Made by a program: the position numbers and the translations under genes. Shown here one piece after another: positions 42,155 to 52,496 of a stretch of DNA of 64,000 bases (the stretch's first letter is position 1; the number at the start of each line of letters is the position of its first letter). The notes below the pieces were generated by a model that was not told where the DNA came from, made no database searches, and saw only the letters and a program-made list of their open reading frames with translations. The stretch is from Pseudomonas lalucatii. Lineage in GTDB: Bacteria; Pseudomonadota; Gammaproteobacteria; Pseudomonadales; Pseudomonadaceae. Where the stretch lies: contig NZ_JADPMV010000001.1 of the NCBI RefSeq assembly GCF_018398425.1, forward strand, positions 620,001-684,000, written 5' to 3'.

Positions 42155-43237
42155 TCATTCGTCCTTGAGCACACCGCGCTTGATCTGGTCTTCCTCGATG
42201 GACTCGAACAGGGCCTTGAAGTTGCCTTCGCCGAAGCCCTGGTTGCCCTTGCGCTGGATGATCTCGAAGAAGATCGGGCCGATCACCGTGTTGGTGAAGA
42301 TCTGCAGCAGGATGCCGTCGTCGCCCGGGGCGCCGTCGATCAGGATGTTCAGCTCGCGCAGTTGCTCCAGCGGCTCGCCGTGGCCGGCGACGCGGGTGTC
42401 GACCTTGGCGTAGTAGGTGTCCGGGGTCTGCATGAAGTCCACGCCGTTGGCGCGCAACTGGCGCACGGTGGCGTAGATGTCCTCGGTGCTCAGGGCGATG
42501 TGCTGGATGCCCTCGCCGTGGTACTCGCGGATGAACTCCTCGATCTGCGACTTCTCGTCGGCCGACTCGTTGATCGGGATGCGGATCTTGCCGCAGGGCG
42601 CGGTCATGGCCCTTGAGAGCAGGCCGGTGAGCTTGCCCTCGATATCGAAGTAGCGGATCTCGCGGAAGTTGGCGATGCGCTCGTAGAAGCCCGACCAGAC
42701 GTCCATCTGTCCGCGCTTGACGTTGTGGGTCAGGTGGTCGATCTCCTTGAGACCCACGGCGTTGTCGTTGGCCGAGCGGCCCTCGATGTACTCGAAGTCG
42801 ACGTCGTAGATGCTCTTGTCGCCGTAGCGATCCACCAGGTACAGCAGGGAGCCGCCGATGCCCTCGACGCAGGGAATGTTCAGCTCGCCGAAGTTGGCGT
42901 GGCTGCCGACCAGCTTGGCGCCCTGGGCCTCGACATAGGCGGCGGCCTGGGCCGCGTTCTTCACCCGGAAGGCCATGGCGCAGGCGCTCGGCCCGTGCTT
43001 GAGGCCGAACTCGCGGACATGGCCGGTGGGGCTGCCGTTGAGCACGAAGTTGATGTCGTTCTGCTGGAACAGCCAGACTTCCTTGGAGCGGTGCTTGGCC
43101 GTCTCGGTGAAGCCCATGGCGGTGAACAGCTCGCGCAGCTGCTGGATGCCTTCTGGGGTCGGGGCGGTGTATTCGACGAACTCGAAGCCGTCGGTGCCGA
43201 TGGGGTTGTGCTGTTCGATCTTGTTCACGGCGTTCAT
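42155..43237 (-). CDS. hpd: 4-hydroxyphenylpyruvate dioxygenase
   Basis: Converts 4-hydroxyphenylpyruvate to homogentisate using Fe(II). 360 residues, two VOC domains. Iron ligands: His in KEIDHLTHNV, His in GIQHIALSTEDI and Glu in GPIFFEIIQRKGNQGFG; the C-terminal NFKALFESIEEDQ is standard. First gene of hpd-hmgA-fah-maiA. The leader reads ACAACAACAATCGGGAGG, a strong Crc/Hfq-type tract right before the ribosome site, agreeing with known catabolite repression of aromatic amino acid use. Confidence 0.97.
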   Translation of the reverse strand: MNAVNKIEQHNPIGTDGFEFVEYTAPTPEGIQQLRELFTAMGFTETAKHRSKEVWLFQQNDINFVLNGSPTGHVREFGLKHGPSACAMAFRVKNAAQAAAYVEAQGAKLVGSHANFGELNIPCVEGIGGSLLYLVDRYGDKSIYDVDFEYIEGRSANDNAVGLKEIDHLTHNVKRGQMDVWSGFYERIANFREIRYFDIEGKLTGLLSRAMTAPCGKIRIPINESADEKSQIEEFIREYHGEGIQHIALSTEDIYATVRQLRANGVDFMQTPDTYYAKVDTRVAGHGEPLEQLRELNILIDGAPGDDGILLQIFTNTVIGPIFFEIIQRKGNQGFGEGNFKALFESIEEDQIKRGVLKDE

Positions 43238-43551
43238 TGCGCCTCCCGATTGTTGTTGTGGATGCACCGCCACGCGGCGCTGGAATAGCCTCATCACACC
43301 CCAACGGCCCAGGCCGGACAAGCACGCCGGGGCGCCCGAGCCCGGCCGCCCAGCGCGCCGCCCGGCAACTTATCGTTACACGGGACGCGACAACCATAGG
43401 CATCAGGATAGCCACTCACGAGGCGTAACGTATTGTTGCCAGGGTGGTCTGGCAGCCTGCCAGAAGCATCCCTCGGCCGAGGGATGCGGCCAGGAACAGC
43501 GCGCAAGGTTGGATGGTCGCGGACTCGCCGCATGCGGGCAGGGGCGCCGCC
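43238..43551. other. hpd upstream region with A-rich leader and a long palindrome
   Basis: No gene seen. Contains the hpd leader site AACAACAA (43250-43257), widely spaced inverted TCGTTAC (43373-43379) and GTAACG (43425-43430), and a perfect 22-bp palindrome at 43466-43487 centred on CGGCCG, which lies just past the ABC exporter gene and may act as its transcript end, though no T-run follows. Confidence 0.5.
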
Positions 43552-45330
43552 TCAGTGCTGCAGGTGGCCGTAGAGCTTGGCGTACAGGCCGCCGACGGCG
43601 ATCAGCTGCTGGTGGTCGCCGTCCTCGGCGATGCGCCCGCCGTCGAACACCAGCACCCGGTCGGCCTGCTTCACCGCGCTCAGGCGGTGGGCGATGATCA
43701 GGGTGGTACGACCGCTGAGGAACTGCGCCAGGGCCTGGTGCAGGGCGTACTCGGTGGCCGCATCCAGGGCCGAGGTGGCCTCGTCGAGGATCACCACCTT
43801 GGGCTCGGCCAGGACCATGCGGGCGATGGCCAGGCGCTGGCGCTGGCCGCCGGACAGGCGCACCCCCGAGCGACCGACTATGGTGTCCAGGCCCTGCGGC
43901 AGCATGCCGATGGTCGTGCTCAGCTGGGCGATCTCCAGCGCCCGCCAGCAGGCCGCGTCGCTGCGCTCGCGGCCCATGCACAGGTTGGCGCGCACCGTGT
44001 CGTTGAACAGCGCCGGGTGCTGCAGCACCACCGCGACCTGGTCGCGGACCTTCTCCAGGCCGATCTCCGCCTGGCTGCTGCCGCCGAAGCTGATGGTCCC
44101 GGCCTGGGGGGTGTAGAGGCCGAGCAGCAACTGCACCAGGGTGCTCTTGCCGCCACCGCTGGCGCCGACTATGGCGACCTTCTCGCCGGCGGCGATGCTC
44201 AGGTCGAGGCGGTCCAGCACCGGTTCGTCGTTGTAGGCGAAGCTCAGGCCGCGCACCTCGATGCCGACCGTGTCGCGGCCCTTGAACGGGTCGAGGCGCC
44301 CCGGGTACTGCGGCTCGTCGGCCCGCGCCAGCAGCTCGTTGATCCGCTGCAGGGCGCCGCCGGCGGCGTAGAAGGCGTACTGCAGGCTGAGCAGCTGCTC
44401 GACCGGGCCGATCATGAACCACAGGTAGCTGAACACCGCGAGCATCTGGCCGATCGACAGGTCGGAGAACAGCACGGTGAGCATGGCCGCGGCGCGGAAC
44501 ACGTCGATGCCGAACTGGAACAGCAGGCCGCTGGCGCGGTTGGAGGCATCGCTCTTCCACTGCGAGGCGGTGGCGTAGTCGCGCACTTCCCGGGCGCGAC
44601 CGCCGAGGCGGCCGAGGAAGTAGCCCTGGCGATTGCTCGCGCGGATCTCCTGGATCGCCTCGAGGGTCTCGGTGAGCGCCTGGGTGAAGCGCGAGGTGCT
44701 GTCGTTCTCCAGCTTCTTCAGCTGTTTGACCCGCTTGCCCAGCTGCACCGAGGCGAAGATCACCAGGGGGTTGAACAGCAGGATCAGCAGCGCCAGCTGC
44801 CAGTGCATCCACAGCAGGATCGCCGCGGTGCCGGTGAGGGTCAAAGTCGCCACCAGGAAGCGGCTGAGGGTCTCGCCGACGAACTTGTCCAGGGTGTCCA
44901 GGTCGGTGACCAGATGAGTGGTCACAGTGCCGCCGCCGAGGCTCTCGTACTCGCCGAGGGAGATGCGCTTGAGCCGCTCGATCAGGCGGATGCGGATGCG
45001 GTAGACGATGTCCTTGGACAGACGGGCGAACTGGCGTGCCTGCAGCACGTTGAACACCAGCGCCGCGCCGCGCAGCAGCAGGGTCAGCAGCAGCATCAGG
45101 CCGATATAGCCGGCGGCGCTTTCCCAGGCGCCAGGCAGGAAGCGGTCCATCACCCGGAGCGCGGCGTCGCCGTCGCCCAGCAGCACCTCGTCGACCAGCA
45201 GCGGCAGCAACAGCGGGATCGGCACGCTGCACAGGGTCGCCAGCAGCGCCACGCCATTGGCCAACAGCAGGGCTTTCTTGTGCTGCAGGGCCAGGCGACG
45301 GATTTCCGCCCAGCTCAGGCGGTCAGCCAT
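43552..45330 (-). CDS. ABC exporter, fused membrane and ATPase domains
   Basis: 592 residues: a six-helix ABC transmembrane type 1 domain (about 1-320) and a nucleotide-binding domain with Walker A GASGGGKSTLVQL, signature VRLSGGQRQRLAIARMVL and Walker B VVILDEATSALDAATE. MsbA/multidrug exporter class; substrate not deducible. Start overlaps the dsbA-like gene stop by 8 bases, so it belongs to the trhO - dsbA-like - ABC operon. Confidence 0.9.
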   Translation of the reverse strand: MADRLSWAEIRRLALQHKKALLLANGVALLATLCSVPIPLLLPLLVDEVLLGDGDAALRVMDRFLPGAWESAAGYIGLMLLLTLLLRGAALVFNVLQARQFARLSKDIVYRIRIRLIERLKRISLGEYESLGGGTVTTHLVTDLDTLDKFVGETLSRFLVATLTLTGTAAILLWMHWQLALLILLFNPLVIFASVQLGKRVKQLKKLENDSTSRFTQALTETLEAIQEIRASNRQGYFLGRLGGRAREVRDYATASQWKSDASNRASGLLFQFGIDVFRAAAMLTVLFSDLSIGQMLAVFSYLWFMIGPVEQLLSLQYAFYAAGGALQRINELLARADEPQYPGRLDPFKGRDTVGIEVRGLSFAYNDEPVLDRLDLSIAAGEKVAIVGASGGGKSTLVQLLLGLYTPQAGTISFGGSSQAEIGLEKVRDQVAVVLQHPALFNDTVRANLCMGRERSDAACWRALEIAQLSTTIGMLPQGLDTIVGRSGVRLSGGQRQRLAIARMVLAEPKVVILDEATSALDAATEYALHQALAQFLSGRTTLIIAHRLSAVKQADRVLVFDGGRIAEDGDHQQLIAVGGLYAKLYGHLQH

Positions 45331-45955
45331 GGGCGGCCTGCTCCAGCCAGCGGCCGAGCAAGGGCGCCAGCGTCGCCAGCGGCTGGTAGCCGTTGGTCAG
45401 CAGCGCCAGCTGGCCGTTGCGCTGGGCCAGCAGGGTGGGGAAACCGGCGATGCCCAGGTCCTGCACCCAGGCGAAATCGGCGGCGGTGGCCGCGTGCATG
45501 GCCGGGCTGTCGAAGGCTTCGGCGAACTCGATGCGCGGTATCCCCGCCTGTTCGGCCAGGGCCACCAGGGCCGCCGCCTGGGTGACGTCGACGCCCTCGG
45601 TGTAGAACGCCCGCTGGATCAGCTTGGCCAGCGGCCAGGCGCTCTCGGGATCGAGCTGGCGCGCGGTGACCAGGGCCCGGCAGGCCGGCTCGGTATCGTA
45701 GACCAGGCCCTCGGGCAGGCCACGGTCGAAGTCGAACAGCTGGCCGGTGCTGGCGTTGACCGCCTGCCAGTAGCCGAGGTAGCGCACCCGCGCCGCCGCA
45801 TCGACGGCGATGCGCTCGCGGCGCAGGCCGCCGACCACCAGCTGCAGCGGCACGCCGGCCGCGGCCGCCTGCCCGGCGAGGGACTCGAGCACCGGGGCGA
45901 AGCCCCAGCACCAGGAACACATCGGGTCCATCACATAGAGCAGGCGTGCGGGCAT
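45323..45955 (-). CDS. DsbA-family (FrnE-like) thioredoxin-fold protein
   Basis: 210 residues, no signal peptide, so cytoplasmic. Begins ARLLYVMDPMCSWCWGFAPVLE, with a CSWC active-site pair in the position used by DsbA/FrnE-type oxidoreductases, and has GIAGFPTLLAQRNGQ carrying the cis-Pro. Known cytoplasmic members act as disulfide isomerases or glutathione-linked enzymes; the exact role here is open. Starts 2 bases after the trhO stop and overlaps the ABC exporter, implying one transcript. Confidence 0.87.
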   Translation of the reverse strand: MPARLLYVMDPMCSWCWGFAPVLESLAGQAAAAGVPLQLVVGGLRRERIAVDAAARVRYLGYWQAVNASTGQLFDFDRGLPEGLVYDTEPACRALVTARQLDPESAWPLAKLIQRAFYTEGVDVTQAAALVALAEQAGIPRIEFAEAFDSPAMHAATAADFAWVQDLGIAGFPTLLAQRNGQLALLTNGYQPLATLAPLLGRWLEQAAHG

Positions 45956-45957
45956 GG

Positions 45958-46896
45958 TCAGGCCTCGGAGGATTGGCGGGGGTCGCGGCCCAGAGGGTGC
46001 GGCAGGTTGCGCGCCTTGGCCAGTTCGATCTGCTTCTGCCGCTCGCGGGCGCCGGCGCGGGTCTTCTCCGGCAGCGAATCCCAGCAGTGCGGGCAGCTGA
46101 CGCCCGGGGTGTAGAACTCGGATTCGCGGTCGGCCAGCGACACCGGGGTACGGCAGGCGTGACACTGGTCGTAGTCGCCCTCGGACAGGTCGTGGCGCAC
46201 CGTGACCCGGTTGTCGAAGACGAAGCAGTCGCCGCGCCAGCGGGTCTGCTCCTGAGGCACCTCCTCGAGGTACTTGAGGATGCCGCCCTTGAGGTGGAAC
46301 ACCTCCTCGAAGCCCTCGCCGAGCATGTAGCTGGAGGCCTTCTCGCAGCGGATGCCGCCGGTGCAGAACATCGCCACCTTCTTGTGCCTGGCCGGGTCGA
46401 AGTGGGCCTTGATGTACTCGGGAAATTCGCGGAACGACTGGGTCTTGGGGTCGACCGCGCCCTCGAAGGTGCCGATGGCCACCTCGTAGTCGTTGCGCGT
46501 GTCGATCAGCAGCACCTCGGGGTCGCTGATCAGCGCGTTCCAGTCCTTGGGCTCGACGTAGGTACCGACCCGCTGGCTGGGGTCGACGCCCGGCACGCCG
46601 AGGGTGACGATTTCCTTCTTCAGCTTGACCTTGGTGCGGTAGAAGGGCTGCTCGTCGCAGTAGGACTCCTTGTGGTCGACATCGGCCAGGCGCGGGTCCA
46701 GGCGGAACCAGGCGAGCAGCCCGTCGATGCCTGCGCGGCTGCCGGATACGGTGCCGTTGACGCCCTCCTCGGCCAGCAGCAGGGTGCCTTTGATGCCGTT
46801 GTCCAGCAGGGTTTGCAGCAGGGGCTCGCGCAGCGCCTGGTAGTCCGTCAGGGTGACGAACTTGTACAGCGCCGCCACGACGATCTTGTCGGTCAT
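45958..46896 (-). CDS. trhO: tRNA uridine(34) hydroxylase TrhO (YceA family)
   Basis: Rhodanese-like enzyme that hydroxylates wobble uridine in tRNA, a step toward 5-oxyacetyl/methoxyuridine. 312 residues: N-terminal acylphosphatase-like domain ([21 protein letters not shown]), rhodanese domain with [17 protein letters not shown] and active Cys in [16 protein letters not shown], then a Cys-rich tail ([20 protein letters not shown]), probably zinc-binding. First gene of an operon with a DsbA-like protein and an ABC exporter. Confidence 0.93.
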   Translation of the reverse strand: MTDKIVVAALYKFVTLTDYQALREPLLQTLLDNGIKGTLLLAEEGVNGTVSGSRAGIDGLLAWFRLDPRLADVDHKESYCDEQPFYRTKVKLKKEIVTLGVPGVDPSQRVGTYVEPKDWNALISDPEVLLIDTRNDYEVAIGTFEGAVDPKTQSFREFPEYIKAHFDPARHKKVAMFCTGGIRCEKASSYMLGEGFEEVFHLKGGILKYLEEVPQEQTRWRGDCFVFDNRVTVRHDLSEGDYDQCHACRTPVSLADRESEFYTPGVSCPHCWDSLPEKTRAGARERQKQIELAKARNLPHPLGRDPRQSSEA

Positions 46897-46942
46897 GGAG
46901 GTCTTCCTTCAGTAGTCGCCCTCGCAAAGGGCGGACTGGGCC

Positions 46943-46971
46943 TAAAAATGCAGACGCCGGCGAGGCCGGCG
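46943..46971 (-). terminator. Intrinsic terminator-like hairpin after bolA
   Basis: On the minus strand a CGCCGGC/GCCGGCG 7-bp stem with a 3-base loop is followed 6 bases later by TTTTT. It lies between bolA and trhO, so it probably ends the DUF2059-bolA transcript. Confidence 0.55.
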
Positions 46972-47053
46972 CGGGGTGCAGTTTACGTTTCCCGGCGCCG
47001 CTCGTGTAGGGGCAATTGCCCCGGCGGGCCGCTTGGCGCCACCGTCGCGGGCC

Positions 47054-47359
47054 TCAGTGCTCGTGCTGGCTGCCGCCGCGGCAGGTCGGCGAGTCCGGTG
47101 CGGCGCCCTGCTGCGCCCACTCCTCGGGGGTGTAGGTGTGCAGCGCCAGGGCATGCAGCTGGCCCATCAGCTCGCCGAGGCTGGCGTAGACCTTCTGATG
47201 ACGCTTGACCGCATTCAGGCCGCTGAACTGCGGGCTGACGATGACCGCCTTGTAGTGGGTTTCCAGCCCGCGGCTGTGCATATGGCTTTCATCCAGCACC
47301 TCGAGGTGCTGCGGCTGCAACGCGGCAAAGGCCGCCTGCAGCTGTTCCAGTTTCGACAT
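47054..47359 (-). CDS. bolA: BolA-family protein
   Basis: 101 residues. The class II KH-like fold has SHMHSRGLETHYKAVIVSPQF, the FSGLNAVKRHQKVYASLGELM helix and the HALALHTYTPEEW ending, with conserved His residues for shared [2Fe-2S] binding with a monothiol glutaredoxin. Involved in iron-sulfur trafficking and stress morphology. Follows the DUF2059 gene by 12 bases. Confidence 0.93.
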   Translation of the reverse strand: MSKLEQLQAAFAALQPQHLEVLDESHMHSRGLETHYKAVIVSPQFSGLNAVKRHQKVYASLGELMGQLHALALHTYTPEEWAQQGAAPDSPTCRGGSQHEH

Positions 47360-47371
47360 CTAGGCCTCCGG

Positions 47372-47872
47372 TTAAGGTTTTTTCGCGTCCAGTTTGCCGC
47401 TCATTTCCGCCAGCAACTCGTTCACCCGCGGCACCGCCGCCTCCAGCTTGTTCTGGGTCAGGCGCGCCGACTGCGCGGTGAGCATCGGCATCTTCTCCAG
47501 CACCTTCTGCCCCAGGGGCGAGCGATAGAAGGCCAACAGCTCCTGCATCTCCCGTTCGTCGAAATGAGTGGTGTAGAGCTCGACCAGCGCCGGCTTGAGC
47601 ACCGGCCAGCCGACCGCCCGATCCAGTGCCGCATTGGCCTTGGCCTGGTAGCGCTCGAGCAGCGCCTGCTGGCCCGCCGGCGCCCCGCTCTCGGCGAAAC
47701 GCTGGGCGAACATCTGCTGCACCTGGCCGTACACCGGCACGGTCAGCCGGTCGGCCCGCGCCAGCTGCAGGAAGCGCTCGGCATCGGCGGCGTGGCTGGC
47801 GGCATCGGCGAAGGCCTGGACGCTGCCACAGGCCAGCAGCAGCGTGGCACACAAAGCGGTAAGACGAGACAT
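47372..47872 (-). CDS. DUF2059 exported protein
   Basis: 166 residues with signal peptide MSRLTALCATLLLACGSVQAFA. Mature part is helical, with the DUF2059 core ALVELYTTHFDEREMQELLAFYRSPLGQKVLEKMP. Function unknown; family members are periplasmic. The start follows GGGAG. Upstream codons in frame are Arg/Pro-rich and not coding-like. Confidence 0.87.
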   Translation of the reverse strand: MSRLTALCATLLLACGSVQAFADAASHAADAERFLQLARADRLTVPVYGQVQQMFAQRFAESGAPAGQQALLERYQAKANAALDRAVGWPVLKPALVELYTTHFDEREMQELLAFYRSPLGQKVLEKMPMLTAQSARLTQNKLEAAVPRVNELLAEMSGKLDAKKP

Positions 47873-48122
47873 CGAGTACTCCCGGGCAAAAAGGTGGAGC
47901 CTGACGCCCCTGAGGCGACATTCTGGGCCCAAGCCTCCCGCACACTCAAGCCTCGGCGACCCGGCGGGCCGCCGAGGCCGTGTGCCGCCCAACCGCGGAC
48001 AAAATGCCAGCACTTGCCCAACCCGGGGCAGGCTGGGCATGCTGAGCACCTCGCGATCCTCGACTAGGCTCTATACACCACAGCCCGCGCCCCGCCGCAC
48101 GGCACACACATGGACGTGTCCG

Positions 48123-49133
48123 ATGAACAGCTTCGCCCAGCCCCATGCCCAGACGCCCGTCGCGCTATGCGACGGCCAAGGGCGACTCAACCCGCAGGCC
48201 ATCGGCTGGTCGCCCCGACCACACCTCGACTGCACCCTGCCCGGCCCCTTCGGACGGCGCAAACGCTGGAATCACTGGTGCATCACCACGCCGCACTGGA
48301 TGCTCTCGCTGACCCAGGCCGACCTCGATTACCTGGGCTATGGCGCCGCCTACTTCCTCGACCTGGAGAGCGGCGCGGCCCTCGCCCATAGCCGCATGCG
48401 CCTGCTGGCGCGCGGCTGCCGGCTGCCGGCGCAGGCGCAACAGGGCCATGAGTTCAACCACCCGCGCCTGCACCTGCGCGTCGCCGAGCAGGCCGGCCGC
48501 GTGCGCCTCACGGTCGCCGCCACGCCACTGGGCGGACAACCGCTGCAGGTCGCCCTGGACATCCAGCGCCCCGCCCACCTCGACTCGGTCAACCTGGTCG
48601 CGCCCCTGGCCCCGCACGGCTTCCACGCCACCTGCCGGCAACTCGGCCTGCCCGTCAGCGGCAGCGTGCAGCTGGGCAACCGCCACTACAGCTGCAGCGC
48701 CGGACAGAGCTTCGCCGCCCTGGACTTCGGCCGGGGCGTCTGGCCGCTGCACAGCCACTGGACCCGCGCCGCCTTCGCCGCGCCGGGCGGCATCGCCGCG
48801 AACTTCGGCGCCGGCTGGACCGACCACAGCGGCCTCTCGGAAAACGCCCTGTGGTTCGGCGGCGAACTGCAACACCTGGACAGCCCGGTGCATATCGAGC
48901 AGAGCCCCCATAGCGTCCTGGCGCCCTGGTCCCTGAACACCGACGACGGCCGGGTCCAGCTGCGCTTCAGCCCACGCCAGCAACACCGGGCCTGCCCGCG
49001 CGTGGGGCCGCTGTTTGCCGACACCCGGCAGTGGTTCGGCCACTTCGACGGCATCCTGCGCGGCCCCGCAGGCGAGCGGGTGCCGGTGAGCGGCGCACTG
49101 GGCTGGCTCGGCGCGACCCGGGCGCGCTGGTAA
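48123..49133 (+). CDS. DUF2804 family protein
   Basis: 336 residues, no clear signal peptide. Seen: [20 protein letters not shown] at the start, [23 protein letters not shown], and SALDFGRG-type [20 protein letters not shown] with Trp-rich beta strands to the end. The N-terminal CDxxGxLNPxAxGWSR-like motif is typical of the family, whose function is unknown. Faces away from the DUF2059 gene and precedes fumC by 70 bases. Confidence 0.85.
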   Translation: MNSFAQPHAQTPVALCDGQGRLNPQAIGWSPRPHLDCTLPGPFGRRKRWNHWCITTPHWMLSLTQADLDYLGYGAAYFLDLESGAALAHSRMRLLARGCRLPAQAQQGHEFNHPRLHLRVAEQAGRVRLTVAATPLGGQPLQVALDIQRPAHLDSVNLVAPLAPHGFHATCRQLGLPVSGSVQLGNRHYSCSAGQSFAALDFGRGVWPLHSHWTRAAFAAPGGIAANFGAGWTDHSGLSENALWFGGELQHLDSPVHIEQSPHSVLAPWSLNTDDGRVQLRFSPRQQHRACPRVGPLFADTRQWFGHFDGILRGPAGERVPVSGALGWLGATRARW

Positions 49134-49203
49134 TAGCCAGGCCGAGGGAACCTGCACCGGCCGGCGCGGCCTAAACTTGCTAGATCGCCCCCGGAGAACG
49201 CCC

Positions 49204-50598
49204 ATGAGCCGCACCGAAACCGATAGCATCGGCCCTATCGAAGTCCCCACCGATGCCTACTGGGGCGCCCAGACCCAGCGCTCGACGCTCAACTTCGCCA
49301 TCGGCGAGGAGCGCATGCCGCTGGCCGTGGTGCACGCCCTGGCCCTGATCAAGAAGGCCGCCGCGCGGGTCAACGGGCGCGTCGGCAACCTGCCCCAGGA
49401 CATCGCCCGACTGATCGAGCAGGCCGCCGACGAGGTGATCGCCGGCCAGCACGACGCGCAGTTCCCCCTGGTGGTCTGGCAGACCGGCAGCGGCACGCAG
49501 AGCAACATGAACGTCAACGAGGTGATCGCCGGCCGCGCCAACGAGCTGGCCGGCGGCCCCCGGGGCGGCAAGAGCCCGGTGCACCCCAACGACCACGTCA
49601 ACCAGGCGCAGAGCTCCAACGACAGCTTCCCTACCGCCATGCACATCGCCGCCGCCCGCGCCGTCCAGCACGACCTGCTGCCGGCCCTGGCCGAGCTGTC
49701 CGGCGGCCTGGCCGAGCAGGCCGCGCGCCACGCCAAGCTGGTCAAGACCGGGCGCACCCACCTGATGGACGCCACGCCCATCACCTTCGGCCAGGAACTC
49801 TCGGCCTTCGTCGCCCAACTGCGCTACGCCGAGCAGGCGCTTCGCGGCGCCCTGCCGGCGGTCTGCGAGCTGGCCCAGGGCGGCACCGCCGTCGGCACCG
49901 GGCTCAACGCCCCCACCGGCTTCGCCGCGGCCATGGCCGCGGAACTGGCCGCCCTCAGCGGCCTGCCGCTGGTCAGCGCACCCAACAAGTTCGCCGCCCT
50001 GGCCGGCCACGAGCCCCTGACCCACCTGTCCGGCGCCCTGAAGACCCTCGCCGTGGCCCTGATGAAGATCGCCAACGACCTGCGCCTGCTCGGCTCCGGC
50101 CCCCGCGGCGGGCTGGCCGAGGTGCGCCTGCCGGCCAACGAGCCGGGCAGTTCGATCATGCCCGGCAAGGTCAACCCGACCCAGTGCGAGGCGCTGTCGA
50201 TGCTCGCCTGCCAGGTAATGGGCAACGACGTGACCATAGGCTTCGCCGCCAGCCAAGGCCATCTGCAGCTGAACGTGTTCAAGCCGGTGATCGTCCACAA
50301 CCTGCTGCAGTCGATCCGCCTGCTGGCCGACGGCTGCCGCAACTTTCAGCTGCACTGCGTCGCCGGCCTGCAGGCGGACGCCGCACAGATGGCCGCCCAC
50401 CTGGAACGCGGCCTGATGCTGGTCACCGCGCTCAACCCGCACATCGGCTACGACCAGGCCGCGCAGATCGCCAAGAAAGCCTATGCCGAGGGCACCACCC
50501 TGCGCGCCGCGGCGCTGGAGCTGGGCCTGCTGACCGACGAACAGTTCGACGCCTGGGTCCGCCCCGAGGACATGCTGGGAAGCGACAAGCATGAATGA
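49204..50598 (+). CDS. fumC: Fumarate hydratase class II
   Basis: Iron-independent interconversion of fumarate and malate in the TCA cycle. 464 residues. Signature loop [46 protein letters not shown] and [15 protein letters not shown]. This enzyme replaces Fe-S fumarases in iron limitation or oxidative stress in Pseudomonas, where it is usually Fur-controlled with sodA; here no sodA or Fur box was seen, and a flavodoxin-fold reductase overlaps its end by 8 bases. Confidence 0.96.
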   Translation: MSRTETDSIGPIEVPTDAYWGAQTQRSTLNFAIGEERMPLAVVHALALIKKAAARVNGRVGNLPQDIARLIEQAADEVIAGQHDAQFPLVVWQTGSGTQSNMNVNEVIAGRANELAGGPRGGKSPVHPNDHVNQAQSSNDSFPTAMHIAAARAVQHDLLPALAELSGGLAEQAARHAKLVKTGRTHLMDATPITFGQELSAFVAQLRYAEQALRGALPAVCELAQGGTAVGTGLNAPTGFAAAMAAELAALSGLPLVSAPNKFAALAGHEPLTHLSGALKTLAVALMKIANDLRLLGSGPRGGLAEVRLPANEPGSSIMPGKVNPTQCEALSMLACQVMGNDVTIGFAASQGHLQLNVFKPVIVHNLLQSIRLLADGCRNFQLHCVAGLQADAAQMAAHLERGLMLVTALNPHIGYDQAAQIAKKAYAEGTTLRAAALELGLLTDEQFDAWVRPEDMLGSDKHE

Positions 50599-51208
50599 GA
50601 CGAAGAGCGGCGCGACGCCGCTGGAAGGCGATGGCAAGCGCATCCTGATGATCCTGGGCACGCCGAAAACCGCGGGGCTGTGCCATGCCCTCGGCGACGC
50701 CTACGCCCAGGGCGCGCGCGGCAAAGGCCACGTGGTGCGGCAGCTGAAGCTGGGGGAACTGCAGTTCGATCCGGTGCTGCGCGACGGCTACGACCAGGGC
50801 CAGCACCTGGAGCCGGACCTGCTCGAGGCGCAGCGGCAGATCCACTGGGCCGAGCACCTGGTGTTCGTCTACCCGGTCTGGTGGGGCGGCCTGCCGGCGC
50901 TGCTCAAGGGCTTCTTCGACCGGGTGTTCCTGCCGGGATTCGCCTTTAAGTACCGTGGCCGCTCGCAGGCCTGGGACAAGCTGCTGCACGGCCGCACCGC
51001 CGACCTGCTGGTGACCCTGGACACGCCGCCCTGGTACTTCCGCTGGATCTACGGCGCGCCGGCGCACCGCCAGATGACCCGCACCATCCTCGGCTTCAGC
51101 GGCATCAGGACCCGCCGCCTGGCCGAATTCGCCCCGGTTCGACCCTCCTCCGAAGCACAGCGGCAGAACTGGCTGCTGCGCGCCGAGAAACTGGGGATAG
51201 ATGCCTGA
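50591..51208 (+). CDS. NAD(P)H-quinone oxidoreductase-like flavodoxin-fold protein
   Basis: 205 residues, MdaB/KefF/NQO type flavodoxin fold: [23 protein letters not shown] for FMN phosphate, [31 protein letters not shown] for the flavin ring. Expected to reduce quinones by two electrons or act on similar acceptors. Coupled to fumC by an 8-base overlap, suggesting a shared stress-linked role. Confidence 0.88.
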   Translation: MNETKSGATPLEGDGKRILMILGTPKTAGLCHALGDAYAQGARGKGHVVRQLKLGELQFDPVLRDGYDQGQHLEPDLLEAQRQIHWAEHLVFVYPVWWGGLPALLKGFFDRVFLPGFAFKYRGRSQAWDKLLHGRTADLLVTLDTPPWYFRWIYGAPAHRQMTRTILGFSGIRTRRLAEFAPVRPSSEAQRQNWLLRAEKLGIDA

Positions 51209-51236
51209 GCGCCGGCCCGCCACCGGCCGGCAGGCG

Positions 51237-52202
51237 CTACAGCGGCGTCGCCAGCTTGCGCACCCGACGTGCGCGCAGGCCGGCCAGCAGCGACGGCGCC
51301 AGGGCGGTCAGCGCCGAACCCAACACCACCAGCACGGCGCCGCCATAGGCGATCCAGTTGAGCTGCTCGGGGCGCACATGCTCCGGCCACCAGGTGGCGG
51401 CCAGGGCCACCGAGGCGAAGGTCACCAGCGGCGTGATCGCCAGGGTCGCGCTGACCCTGGAAGCCTCCCAGTGGGCCAAGGCCTCGGCGAACGCACCATA
51501 GGCCACCAGGGTGTTCAGGCAGCAGGCCAGCAGCAGCCAGCCCTGTACCGGGTTCAGCTGCAGCACTTGCAGCGGCTGCGCCCAGGGCGTGAGCAACAGA
51601 GCGCAGGCCAGGTAGATCACCATCATCACCTGCAGCGAGTTCCACACCGTCAGCAGCTGCTTCTGCGCCAGGCCGTAGAAGGCCCAGACGAACGCCGCCA
51701 GCAGCACGATCAGCACGCCGGTGGTGTAGGCGCTCAACGAACTCAGCAGCTCGTCCAGGCGCTGGTTGAAGAACAGCGCGAAGCCCGTCAGCAGCAGGGC
51801 CAGGCCAATGCCCTGGCCGACGCCGAAACGCTCGCGAAAGACCAGCACGCTGCCGACCAGCAGCAGAATCGGCGCCACCTGGATCACCAGCTGGGTGGTA
51901 CCGGGCGAAAGCCGGTTGAGGCCCATCAGGTACAGCACGTAGTTGCCGCTCAGCCCCGCGATGGCCAGCACCAGCAACCAGCCGCCACTGCGCCCCAGCG
52001 GACGGAAGCGTGGCAGGCGCCGCGCCGCAGCCAGGTAGGCGAGCAGGATGGAGCCGGCCACCAGCAGGCGGTACCAGGTCACGGTTACCGGGTCCATCAC
52101 CTGCAAGACTTCTTTGAGTTTGATCGGCAGCACGCCCCAGAGCAGCGCCGTGCCCAACGCCAGGAACATGCCGTATAGCCACCGGCCGGAAGAGATATGC
52201 AT
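51237..52202 (-). CDS. EamA/DMT-family transporter
   Basis: 321 residues with ten predicted membrane helices in two EamA repeats (LYGMFLALGTALLWGVLPIKLK at the start, GGAVLVVLGSALTALAPSLL at the end). Substrate unknown; similar proteins export amino acids or metabolites. Start MHISSGRWLYG is the first Met near the first helix. Confidence 0.88.
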   Translation of the reverse strand: MHISSGRWLYGMFLALGTALLWGVLPIKLKEVLQVMDPVTVTWYRLLVAGSILLAYLAAARRLPRFRPLGRSGGWLLVLAIAGLSGNYVLYLMGLNRLSPGTTQLVIQVAPILLLVGSVLVFRERFGVGQGIGLALLLTGFALFFNQRLDELLSSLSAYTTGVLIVLLAAFVWAFYGLAQKQLLTVWNSLQVMMVIYLACALLLTPWAQPLQVLQLNPVQGWLLLACCLNTLVAYGAFAEALAHWEASRVSATLAITPLVTFASVALAATWWPEHVRPEQLNWIAYGGAVLVVLGSALTALAPSLLAGLRARRVRKLATPL

Positions 52203-52496
52203 GACTGCCTCTGCTGCACGACGCCCGCAAGCGCCTGAAATAGAGCGGGCGGAGGCCGTAAACGGGCATTCTAGGCGGGCACCGGCGAGTGGCACAGCTA
52301 CAGTTCAACGCCGTTCGCTGCGCAATCTGTTCTGCTGGCCTTTTGGAATCGTCATGTTATTGGCGCCATATTAACGTAGGAATACGGCAAAAACCCCGAA
52401 CGCGCGGAAAACAACAACCATTGGTCGCTAACTCCGGCGCCCGCATGAGCCGGGGTTAGACTCTCAGAATTAGGCTTACAGCGTGAGGTCCTACCC

